DNA from: CAYOBW01 sp964402115
GTDB lineage: Bacteria; Verrucomicrobiota; Kiritimatiellia; UBA8416; CAYOBW01
Assembly: GCA_964402115.1 (NCBI GenBank)
Contig: CAYOBW010000010.1
Location: 1 to 61,236 of the forward strand
Reading direction: 5' to 3'
DNA length: 61,236 bases
A model generated the notes under the pieces. It saw only the letters and a program-made list of their open reading frames with translations, ran no database searches and had not been told where the DNA came from. Below, piece by piece: positions 9,766-21,091 of this stretch (position 1 is the stretch's first letter; every line of letters starts with the position of its first letter). Both the position numbers and the translations under genes were made by a program.

Positions 9766-10891
9766 CTAGGTGGCCTGCTGCGTTGCCGCGCGCTTCCTGA
9801 GGTACGCATCCACAAAAGGCTGGAGCGCCCCGTCGAGCACGGCGCTCACGTTCGACGTCTCCTCGCCGGTGCGGTGGTCTTTCGCCAGCGTGTACGGCTG
9901 CAGCACGTACGAGCGGATCTGGCTGCCCCAGGCGATTTCGCCCTTGTTCCCGTAGAAGCGCTCCATCTCCTTCTTCTTCTGGTCCTGGTTGTACTCGTAG
10001 AGACGGGCCTTGAGCATGCTCATGGCCCGTGCGCGGTTCTTGTGCTGCGAGCGCTCCGCCTGGCAGGCAACCACGATGCCCGTCGGCAAGTGCGTCATGC
10101 GCACGGCGGAATCGGTCCGGTTGACGTGCTGACCGCCCGCGCCGCCTGAGCGGTAGGTGTCGATGCGCAATTCCTTCTCGTCGATCTCCACCTCGATATC
10201 GTCGGGCACCTCGGCCACGACGTCGAGCGCGGCAAAGGAGGTATGGCGGCGCTTGTTGGCATCGAACGGGCTGATCCGCACGAGGCGATGCACGCCACGC
10301 TCGGACTTCAAGTAGCCGTAGGCGTAGGGGCCGGAAACGAGCATGGTGACACTCTTGATGCCGGCTTCGTCACCCGGCGAGTGTTCGAGCACCTCAACCT
10401 CGAAACCGCGGTCTTCGCAGTACCGCCGGTACATGCGGAAGAGCATGTCCGCCCAGTCGCAGGACTCCGTCCCGCCGGCGCCGGCGTGCAGCTCGATGTA
10501 CGCGTTGTTCGCGTCGAGTTTGCCGCTCAGCAGGGCCTGGAACTCCATCCGGTCGAAGATCCGCTCGGCCGTGCGCAGGGCGACGGCGGCCTCTTCGGCG
10601 GCGTGCTCGCGCTGCTCGGGGTCGGCCTCGCCGGCGCCGAGCTCCAGCAGCACCTCGGCGTCGTGCAGGGCCGCTTCCATCTCGCCGAACGGCTTCACCA
10701 CCGTCCGGATCGCGTTTGTGCGCGCGATCACGTCACGCGCCTTGTTCGTGTCGTTCCAGAAATCCGGCGCTACCGCCGCGGCCTCGAGGGCCTCCAGGTC
10801 TTTCCGCCGTGTAACGACGTCAAAGATACCCCCGCATCTCGAAAACCTTGACCCGAAAGGCGTTCACCTGCTCCTGGATTGTCTCGATCAT
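9766..10891 (-). CDS. prfB: Peptide chain release factor 2 (programmed +1 frameshift)
   Basis: Recognises UGA and UAA stop codons and triggers peptide release. The first frame starts at ATG 10891 and ends after 23 codons at an in-frame TGA (10820-10822). A +1 shift there gives a 374-residue product, close to the usual RF2 length. The second frame carries the stop-codon recognition tripeptide SPF (RISPFDANKRRH) and the catalytic GGQ loop (SGGAGGQHVNRTDSAVR). The start overlaps the lnt stop as ATGA. The apparent split is a normal autoregulatory device of this gene and not a broken reading frame. Confidence 0.96.
10819..10834 (-). promoter_or_regulatory. prfB programmed +1 frameshift site
   Basis: On the minus strand the site reads CGGGGGTATCTTTGAC. 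It has an internal Shine-Dalgarno-like GGGGG three bases before the slippery CTT, then the in-frame TGA followed by C. This is nearly identical to the classic E. coli prfB site, which starts AGGGGG. When RF2 is scarce the ribosome pauses at the poorly terminating TGA-C and slips +1, restoring RF2 synthesis. Confidence 0.95.
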
Positions 10892-12589
10892 GTGACTATT
10901 TCCTTCCCTTTCACCGCCGCCTGCCGCGCCTGGCGCAGGCTCCAAAGAGCCAGCGCCAGCGATCCCGCTGCCGCCAGGCCACAAGGCAAGGCCAGCAGGG
11001 CATCCCCGAACCGCGTGTAGAGCGTGGGCGCCCGCCCGGGCCACACCGGCACCACCATCCGCTTGTGCCCCTCGTACTGCGTCCGGCGCCCGCCACCGCC
11101 GTCAATATCCTCGAAACGGCCGTCGGGCGCAATAAAACAGCTGATGCCGGTGTTCGCCGCCCGCACCATGCACACGCGGTTCTCCACCGCCCGGAAAACG
11201 GCATGGCTGACATGCTGGAGGGAGCCGCAAGACGGATCGAACCAGCCATCGTTCGTCTGGTTGACCAGGAACTGCGCCCCCGCCCGCACCGCCCGGCGCG
11301 AGAGGTAGGCCAGCGCGTCCTCGAAGCAGATCAGGCAGCCGAAGGCGACGTCGGGCTGGGCCAGGCGCATGATCGCCGGCCCAGCGCCCGGTGTGCAGCT
11401 GAACCCCAGCGGCGCCAGGCGGCCGAGCAGCGGCACCAGGCGCTCCAGCGGCACGTACTCCCCGAACGGCACGAGATGCTGTTTGCGGTATCGCGCTGCG
11501 ATGCTGCCCTGGCCGTCGAGCAGCAGCGCGCTGTTGTACAGCCGCTCGCCGGTGCCATCGGGCACGACTTCCATGGACCCCACGAGCAGGGGGGTGCCGC
11601 GCGCGGCAAGCTTCCGCACCAGCCGCGCGGTCTCCGTGTCGGCCGTGAGCAGCTCGGGCGCGGAGGTCTCCGGCCACACGACCAGCGCAGGCGGCTGCGA
11701 GCCAGCCAGCGCGAGTTCGCTCTGAAACTCCAGCTTGCGCAGAATCGCGGTCACGAACGCCTCGTCCCACTTCGCGCGCTGCTCGATGTTCGGCTGGACG
11801 GCGGCGACCTGCACCCCGATCGCGCCGGCTGCGTGTGCCTGCAGGTCCCGCAGCCGCCCCAGTCCGTAGCCCCAACAGGCCAGCCACGCCATGAGCCCGA
11901 GCATAAGCTCGAAATGCAGCTCGCGGCGGCCCACGCGGCCCAGGAACTGGTCGAGAAACTTCAGGATCGTCAGGGCGAACGCGGTGTTCAGCACCATGAC
12001 CACCGCCGAAACGGCCGCCACGCCGCCCCACTCGGCGACCTGGATGATCGGCAGGCTGCGGAACTGGGAGACACCGAGCGCGTTCCACGGAAACCCTGTG
12101 AAGAGCAGGCCGCGCAGGTACTCGAACCCGACCCACAGCACGGGAATCAACAACATGGCCCCGAGGTTCCAAAGGCGCCCGCCCCCCCGTGCCTCCTTCC
12201 AGGCGAACAGGTGCGAGACAGCCAGGACGAAAGCGGCCGTGTAAAGCGCGAGATACGCGGAAAGTGACACCCAGGCGAGAACCGCGACCGGCCAGATGGT
12301 GCCGGTTTCCGCCAGACGCAGGAGCCAGGACATCGTCACCAGCCAGAAGCCAAACCCGCCCAGCCACCCCCAGCGCCAGGCCTGGGCGGGGGCCGTGTAG
12401 CGCGCCAGCAGGATCAGCGGCACGACCGCGCACCAGGCTGTCGCGCCCTCCTCGTAGGGTGGAAAGGCGCTGGCCAGCAGGTACGCGTGCGTCGCCGCCG
12501 CGGCCAGCCGGGCGGCTGCGGCGGCCCCCTCGCGCCGCGTCAAAGCGCCCGTCCCCGCTTCGCGCCAAGTTCTGTCAGCGACCGCGCCA

Positions 12590-12600
<11 letters not shown>
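10888..12600 (-). CDS. lnt: Apolipoprotein N-acyltransferase
   Basis: Transfers the third acyl chain to the N-terminal cysteine of lipoproteins at the periplasmic face of the inner membrane. The N-terminal half is hydrophobic with several membrane segments. The C-terminal half is a nitrilase-type domain with the expected catalytic residues: Glu in VVWPETSAPELL, Lys in YRKQHLVPFGEYVP and Cys in GCLICFEDAL, followed by the typical LVNQTNDGWF. The GTG start at 12600 (570 residues) overlaps the secA stop by 11 bases; a TTG at 12543 or a start further inside secA are alternatives. Its presence fits the lipoproteins coded nearby. The stop overlaps the prfB start. Confidence 0.93.
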
Positions 12601-15661
<3,061 letters not shown>

Positions 15662-15792
15662 CCGGGAAAACTCCTTATCCGCTTCCTGCCCCCCGGCGCC
15701 AAACGCACGCACTGCCGCAGGGAAAAAGAACGGGGTACTCTAGTCCAAGCCCATGGCCCATGCCAGACAAAAAGGCCGGTAGGGAAGGGAAA

Positions 15793-15868
15793 TGGAGCGA
15801 GCGAAGGGGTTCGAACCCTCGACAACCACCTTGGCAAGGTGGAGCTCTACCAACTGAGCTACGCTCGC
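15793..15868 (-). tRNA. tRNA-Gly (anticodon GCC)
   Basis: On the minus strand a 76-nt cloverleaf runs from 15868 to 15793. The acceptor stem is GCGAGCG paired with CGCTCGC, followed by T and an encoded CCA end. The D arm is GCTC/GAGC, and the anticodon stem is CCACC/GGTGG around the loop TTGCCAA. The T arm is GAGGG/CCCTT around TTCGAAC. The anticodon GCC reads glycine codons GGC and GGT. It is upstream of secA on the same strand. Confidence 0.96.
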
Positions 15869-16057
15869 TCAAGAAGAGACGGGCCGCACTCTACTTGAAC
15901 GCCCACGCAATGCAACTTCTTTTTTGCCCCAAAGGCCATTTTTTCAAGATTGTCCTGCTGAACTCACGGCGCGCGGTTCCACGTGGATACTCCGGTCGTG
16001 TCGCGTCGTGGTCCGTTGGCCGTCAAGGTCAGGGCGGAGACCGGGGTGGACAGTTCG

Positions 16058-17461
16058 TCACCTGTCTGCGTGCGGAGCGGCACAGCAGGTCGTGCGCTGG
16101 AACAGGAAGAGGGTCTTGACCTTCACCGGTTTACCGTCCACTTCCAGGAAGGGATACGCCAGGAAATTGATGGGGCCGGAGGCGGGGCCGGGATCGAGCA
16201 CCAGATCGCGGCCGCGGCTGAACTCGAAGCGGTTCGCGGGATGGTGGCCGAAATAGTACATGCTTAGGGCACTGAACTTGTCGCCCTCGCTGATGTCCAC
16301 CGGCCACCACTTACCCTCCGCGTAAAACTCGGCCCAGCAGTGATAGCCATCCGTTCCGCCATCGTTCCGCTCCGAGGCAATGGCGACGCCGATCGCAAAA
16401 CGCGCCGGTATGCCGATTGACCGCGCCAGCCCGATGAAATAGGCGTGGTAGTCCGTGCAATTGCCGTAAAGCGCGTTGCAGGCGTAAACGGCATCCCCCT
16501 GCCCCCATCCCTCGCCGAACTTCATGTAGCGCATCTGGTCAATGACGTGATCGTACAGCGCCCTGGCCCGCATCAGGTCATCCGCCCGACCCTCGACCGC
16601 TTTGTCGGCGATGGTCTTGATCTTGGCGTCGGACGGCACCATCCGCTCGGGCTTGAGATACTCTGCCGCTCGGGCCGCATCATCCGCATAGGCGCCTTTT
16701 TCAACACGGAAGACGTCATAGACGATTTCGATCGACTGGCCACTATCCTCGGGGCCCAGTTCCAGGAACAAAACCTTGTTGCCGTGAGCGCTGTCCGTGA
16801 GCGTCTTCCGCTTACCCGGCACACGGATGGACTTTATCGTCACCTTCTGGAAATCGTCCGATCCGGCAAGCGGAATCCAGCAGCGAGCCTTGGCGGTGAC
16901 GGCGGGTAGCGTGGCCTGGTAGCGAAACTCGAAGGCGTCATGGCCGGTCAGCACGCCCAGCAGGGCCTTGGAGGCTTCGTCAACCGACGCGCGGACCCAA
17001 TGCTTGTCCTCGTTCTGTTTCCAGACGTAGTACGGCTGGCCGTTCAGCTTATGAACGGTGGTTTCCGTGACAGTCATGGCCCCCGGATCACCATGGAGGA
17101 AGAAGTCGATATCGTAGAACTGACCATCCGAACTCACCATGTCCACGCAGGCGAAGTGGCGTTGCGGCGCCAGCGAGGCCAGGTACTCGACATGCACGCG
17201 CACCAGTTTGAGTCGGAGTTCCCTGCCCTCGAAGGGAATGGGGAAGCAGCCGCCGCCGAGCGCAACCTGTTCGGCAATATGCTTCTCGATGCCGGCCTGG
17301 ATCTCGCCGGTGACAATGGTAGGCACATAGGGCTGATCCACTTGGGTTGAGGCGGGGGCTGGTTGCCTGTCACAAGCACCAGGAACGGCGCCAAGCAGGA
17401 TGACGACCCCTGCCCGGACAAGCCACGCGGAGACGCGCAGACCCTCTGTGCTCGTCAGCAT
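16058..17461 (-). CDS. Secreted transglutaminase-like (cysteine protease fold) lipoprotein
   Basis: A 467-residue protein. The ATG at 17461 is preceded by AGGTGA at a usable distance. The N-terminus has a lipoprotein-like signal (VVILLGAVPGAC, lipid-accepting Cys near residue 30). The C-terminal third is a transglutaminase-core domain with a visible Cys-His-Asp triad: YGNCTDYHAYFIGLARS, DGYHCWAEF and WWPVDISEGDK. Bacterial members of this fold are usually peptidases or amidases. The middle (about 150-260) looks like the beta-rich region often found before this domain. Substrate is unknown. It follows the small lipoprotein gene (stop 17534) by about 70 bp on the same strand. The 189 bp between its stop and the tRNA hold no gene that I can see. 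Confidence 0.85.
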   Translation of the reverse strand: MLTSTEGLRVSAWLVRAGVVILLGAVPGACDRQPAPASTQVDQPYVPTIVTGEIQAGIEKHIAEQVALGGGCFPIPFEGRELRLKLVRVHVEYLASLAPQRHFACVDMVSSDGQFYDIDFFLHGDPGAMTVTETTVHKLNGQPYYVWKQNEDKHWVRASVDEASKALLGVLTGHDAFEFRYQATLPAVTAKARCWIPLAGSDDFQKVTIKSIRVPGKRKTLTDSAHGNKVLFLELGPEDSGQSIEIVYDVFRVEKGAYADDAARAAEYLKPERMVPSDAKIKTIADKAVEGRADDLMRARALYDHVIDQMRYMKFGEGWGQGDAVYACNALYGNCTDYHAYFIGLARSIGIPARFAIGVAIASERNDGGTDGYHCWAEFYAEGKWWPVDISEGDKFSALSMYYFGHHPANRFEFSRGRDLVLDPGPASGPINFLAYPFLEVDGKPVKVKTLFLFQRTTCCAAPHADR

Positions 17462-17533
17462 CAATCACCTGCGGTGCAAAGGGATAAGGGGCGCCGCCAT
17501 CGGGCGCTCGCCCCTCGCTTCACGTTGTTTCGC

Positions 17534-17716
17534 TCAATGAGCCGGGTGATCCTTCGGCTTTTGAGCAGCGGGCTGGTCGGGAGCCGCTGCGGGAGATTCC
17601 ACGGCCTGCTTAACCGCTGTTTCCGCGGCAGGCTTACATTCCTTCTGACAACCGGTCAACGCCATCGAACCCAGCGCCAGCGCCGCTATTGTGCACAGTG
17701 TCCATACTTTCTTCAT
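17534..17716 (-). CDS. Small lipoprotein of unknown function
   Basis: Encodes 60 residues. The ATG at 17716 is supported by a perfect AGGAGG eight bases upstream. The sequence is a classic lipoprotein leader: MKKVW, a hydrophobic core, then the lipobox LTGC. It is followed by about 40 residues rich in Ala, Pro, Lys and Gln, with no recognisable fold. Proteins of this kind are usually small outer-membrane-anchored tails. It may be co-transcribed with the downstream transglutaminase-like lipoprotein, but nothing in the sequence gives a function. Confidence 0.75.
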   Translation of the reverse strand: MKKVWTLCTIAALALGSMALTGCQKECKPAAETAVKQAVESPAAAPDQPAAQKPKDHPAH

Positions 17717-17824
17717 CTCGTCGTCCTCCTGACTCGCGGAGCGACCGCCAAAGCCCAAACATTCCGGCAGTCAACTGAACCCCGCCAGCCAACTATCCAC
17801 TACCTTATCTTGTTCGGCAGAGCA

Positions 17825-17850
17825 AGACCCAAAGACCAGACCCAAAGACC
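17825..17850. repeat. Perfect 13-bp tandem duplication
   Basis: The unit AGACCCAAAGACC occurs twice in direct succession in the gap between the glycosidase stop (17860) and the small lipoprotein start (17716). It is non-coding as far as I can see. Replication slippage is the simplest explanation. Confidence 0.8.
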
Positions 17851-17859
17851 AGGGCGTCC

Positions 17860-20328
17860 CTACTCCGGAAAGATCCAGCGGCTGTCAAAGTTCGGGACCG
17901 CTTCCCCGTGCTGGATCTTCCAGTAGCGATCCACGTAGATCTCCACACCCTTGCGGTAGTCCAGGTCCGGCGCGGCGTTGCGGTTCCACTGGAGATCGAG
18001 CTGCCTGGCGCCGGCCGGCAGCTCGATGACGCGACCGGCGGCTTCCACCGTCCGGCCATCCACCTTCGCGGCCTGCAGATCCACAAACCAGGGAACGTGG
18101 AAGCGCAGCGCTGCGGGAGCCTTGCGCCACTGCGCGTCGATGCGCACCGTCGCGCCCCCGGCGGCGGCTTCGATCGTGTAGGAGATCGGGCCGAAATCGG
18201 TCGGCGCCCCGCTCACACGCACGCGACGGCCTGCCTCCAGCCAGCGGGGCGCGAGGGCCGACGCCAGGTGCAGCACGGGCTCCCGCGGATCCTCGCGCAC
18301 CAGCATGTTGCGCAGGCACTCGTTGTAGCGGGCGGCGCACCAGCCGTGGGGCGGATAGTTGTTGTGGAAGTTGCGATCGCGCCAGGCCCAGATATCGTAC
18401 TCGAATCCGGCGTGGGTGCTGCTGCTGTGGACGAGAAATGAGTAGAAATCGGCGACCGCCTCGCGGTCCATACCGAGCGCCAGCAGTGTTTCCAGCACCT
18501 GGAATGTCTCGTAATGATGCAGGACGGTGGGTTCGGGCCGCGACCAGTCCGCGCCCTTCGCCTCCTTGGCCTGCCGGACTTTGAACGCGTTGTGCTCGTA
18601 GGTCATGATCCCTTCCTGGTAGGCGTAATCACGGACGGTCCGGACCGTGCTCCTCACGAGCGGGTCGGCGACGGAGAGCACGTTAAACGGATAGACCCCG
18701 CCAGAGGCGTTCTCCCAATCCATGCCCGCCAGCGGGTCATCCAGGCCCGGGGGAATGTAGCCGCCCGTTCGCGCCGTGATCGCCTGGAGCCGGACCATGA
18801 ACTTGGCCTTGTAGTCGTCATGGATCGCCTGGAAACGGCGCGCGTCATCCGGCTTGCCCGCCGCTGCGGCCAGCTCGACGGCATCCTGCATACCGCGCAG
18901 CACCCAGAAGCTGTGGCCCGTATAGTGGCCGTCGATCCGCTCATTGTCATAAGGGCCCGCGACGGGCCAGAGGCCCCACGGGTCCTTGGCCCGTTCCGCT
19001 TCAAGTTTGTCGACGTGACCCGGCACGGCTGGATAGACGCGCTGCGCGAAGCCGCGGTCGCCGGTGATCCGGTAATGGGCGGCCAGCGTCCACAGCGCCT
19101 GGCCCCAGGCATCCGGGTGGGTCGCACGCAGGCCGCTGAGCCTGCCCTGCTCGTCTTTGAGCAAAACGTACTCGATGCACTGTTCGGCAATCTCCGGCAG
19201 GCCCAGCATGTCGTAGGTGTGAATAATGAAGGCGGCGTCGCGCGAGAAGAACTTGTTGTACTGCACATCGCTGACCGTCTGGATGACGGTCTTGCGATCC
19301 TCCTGAAGGTCGCGGGCCATCAGGTCGTACATCAGGGAGGACTTGTGCATGTCCATCACCTTCTGCTCGGGCACCTCGAAGACCGCGGCCTGGTTCAGCT
19401 GCTGCTGCCAGAACCGGGTGCTGCGCCCCAGGTAGTCGTCAAAGCCCGCGGCGACCGCCGCCTGGACCTGCCCGGCGCGCGCGTCGGCCACCGGCACCCA
19501 CGGGACGGTCACATCGACCGAGGCCGACTGCCCGGGCGCCAGGTTGATGATGCATTCAAACGGCTCGACGTTGTCGCGCGCTTCACGCACCGTCCAGCCG
19601 GACGGGTCGGGCTGATAGCGAAAGATGAAGTGCTTGCTCCCGGTCCGGTGGACTGCTCCCCCGTTGCGCACCTCGGTCGCCTCCCACAACGCCCACGGCT
19701 TCCAGGCAGCCGCGTCCATGAAGCGCTCGGACCACCATCTCTGGTTGCTAACCTCGGTAAACGGATAGCGCCAGGAGCCTTCGCGGTCGAAAACGCGGGC
19801 CCCGACGGCCGCCCGCCGCGGTTCCTGGCCGGGGTTGGTGGCAGTCATGCGCACGAACCCCAGCAGGTTGCCCAGCGGGTCCAGGTCGACCGGCGCGGCA
19901 AAGGCCTTGACGCGGTATTCGATCCCATCGACGAGCGACCCGTAGTTGATCACCGGCAGGCAGCCGCCGTCGAGCGTGCGGACCCTGCTGTTAAGCCGCT
20001 TGAGCGGCGTCCCGGCCCACAAAGTCAGATCGCCCCAGTAGGCGCTGTACGCCCCGTCGCCAGTCAGCTGGAACGCCTTGGGCGCGTCCATGAACCCGAG
20101 TGCGTCGCTGGGGGTGAGGAAGTAATTGAACGGACCGCGCAGGTCATGGACGCTCTCCTCCACGCGCGCGTCGTGCACATACGTCTGTGCCGGCAGCTCA
20201 ACGGCCGTACCGGAAATCAAGGCCGCCAGGATGCCGCGACAATCAGAGAGAGCGACAGTGAAAGGACATCGCTTCTTACGCTGCGCGGATGCAAGCCCGC
20301 TGGAACCGGTTTCAAGGAGTGCTTTCAT
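17860..20328 (-). CDS. Probable secreted six-hairpin (alpha/alpha)6 glycoside hydrolase
   Basis: An 822-residue protein. The N-terminus has a basic region (RKKR near residue 18) and a hydrophobic stretch (GILAALISGTAV) that fit a long Sec signal peptide. A beta-sandwich-like N-terminal part of about 300 residues is followed by an alpha-helical region with motifs of six-hairpin glycosidases: KFFSRDAAFIIHTYDMLGLPE, HPDAWGQALWTLAAHYRITGD (each read as part of a longer conserved run), WGLWPVAGPYDNE and GYIPPGL. A C-terminal beta-domain (about 720-822) contains the usual YVDRYWKIQHG-type ending. Related families act on trehalose-like, glucosyl or rhamnosyl linkages, but the exact GH family cannot be assigned by eye. 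It starts 58 bp after kdpE with no clear ribosome-binding site. Confidence 0.65.
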   Translation of the reverse strand: MKALLETGSSGLASAQRKKRCPFTVALSDCRGILAALISGTAVELPAQTYVHDARVEESVHDLRGPFNYFLTPSDALGFMDAPKAFQLTGDGAYSAYWGDLTLWAGTPLKRLNSRVRTLDGGCLPVINYGSLVDGIEYRVKAFAAPVDLDPLGNLLGFVRMTATNPGQEPRRAAVGARVFDREGSWRYPFTEVSNQRWWSERFMDAAAWKPWALWEATEVRNGGAVHRTGSKHFIFRYQPDPSGWTVREARDNVEPFECIINLAPGQSASVDVTVPWVPVADARAGQVQAAVAAGFDDYLGRSTRFWQQQLNQAAVFEVPEQKVMDMHKSSLMYDLMARDLQEDRKTVIQTVSDVQYNKFFSRDAAFIIHTYDMLGLPEIAEQCIEYVLLKDEQGRLSGLRATHPDAWGQALWTLAAHYRITGDRGFAQRVYPAVPGHVDKLEAERAKDPWGLWPVAGPYDNERIDGHYTGHSFWVLRGMQDAVELAAAAGKPDDARRFQAIHDDYKAKFMVRLQAITARTGGYIPPGLDDPLAGMDWENASGGVYPFNVLSVADPLVRSTVRTVRDYAYQEGIMTYEHNAFKVRQAKEAKGADWSRPEPTVLHHYETFQVLETLLALGMDREAVADFYSFLVHSSSTHAGFEYDIWAWRDRNFHNNYPPHGWCAARYNECLRNMLVREDPREPVLHLASALAPRWLEAGRRVRVSGAPTDFGPISYTIEAAAGGATVRIDAQWRKAPAALRFHVPWFVDLQAAKVDGRTVEAAGRVIELPAGARQLDLQWNRNAAPDLDYRKGVEIYVDRYWKIQHGEAVPNFDSRWIFPE

Positions 20329-20386
20329 GAGTGAGAGAGTACCCGCGACGAGCCCGGCGCATCAATCCTGAAGCTGTAAGCCCCCA

Positions 20387-21091
20387 TCAATCCTTGGAAA
20401 TCAGACGATAGCCGATTCCCGGCTCTGTGATCAGCAGCGTGGGACGCGCCGGGACAGGCTCGATCTTCTCTCGCAGCCGCGCCACGTAAACGCGGAGATA
20501 GTGCGTCTGTTCGTCGGCGTTCGGCCCCCACACTTCCTTCAGGATTTGCCGATGCGTCAGAACCTTGCCCGCATGCTTCACCAGCAACCGCAGAAGGTTG
20601 TACTCCGTGGCGGTCAGCCTGACCTCCTGCCCCTTCACGGTCACGCGACGGGCAACCAGGTCGACAACCAGCTCGCCGGACTGAAAGACAACATCCTCCT
20701 CGGAGGGCTGCGCATGGCGCAGCGCCACGCGCAGGCGGACCAGGAGTTCCGGCGTGCTGAAAGGCTTGGACACATAGTCGTCGGCTCCCCCGTCGAGAGC
20801 CGCCACCTTGTCTTCATCGCGGTCCCGCACGGAGAGCACGACAACCGGCACCCGGCTCCACTCGCGGAGCCGTTTCAGAACGGATCCGCCGTCCATGTCC
20901 GGCAGACCCAGGTCCAGAATCACGACGTCCGGCCGCCGCGTGGCGGCCTCGACCAACCCATCCTGTCCGCTTGCCGCCTCAAGCACCTTGTAGCCATTGG
21001 CTTCCAGTGTAAGGCGCAGCAGCCGCCGGATCTGGATCTCGTCGTCGATCACCAGGACCACGTGGTTCCGTGCGGTCGTCATTGCGCTCAT
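20387..21091 (-). CDS. kdpE: KdpE-type response regulator
   Basis: A 234-residue OmpR-family regulator for the Kdp potassium operon. The receiver domain has the acidic pair IDDE, the phospho-acceptor Asp in VVILDLGLPDMDG, Ser in VVVLSVRD and the conserved Lys in DDYVSKPFS. The C-terminal winged helix has LTATEYNLLRLLVKHAGKVL (one more residue each side in the conserved block), VWGPNADEQTHYLRVYVARL and GIGYRLI, which is typical of KdpE. Its start overlaps the kdpD stop as ATGA, so sensor and regulator are coupled. Confidence 0.95.
   Translation of the reverse strand: MSAMTTARNHVVLVIDDEIQIRRLLRLTLEANGYKVLEAASGQDGLVEAATRRPDVVILDLGLPDMDGGSVLKRLREWSRVPVVVLSVRDRDEDKVAALDGGADDYVSKPFSTPELLVRLRVALRHAQPSEEDVVFQSGELVVDLVARRVTVKGQEVRLTATEYNLLRLLVKHAGKVLTHRQILKEVWGPNADEQTHYLRVYVARLREKIEPVPARPTLLITEPGIGYRLISKD

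Noticed and set aside
9766..10891. prfB as a frameshifted pseudogene
   Set aside because: The junction is the known programmed +1 shift site and all functional motifs are intact.
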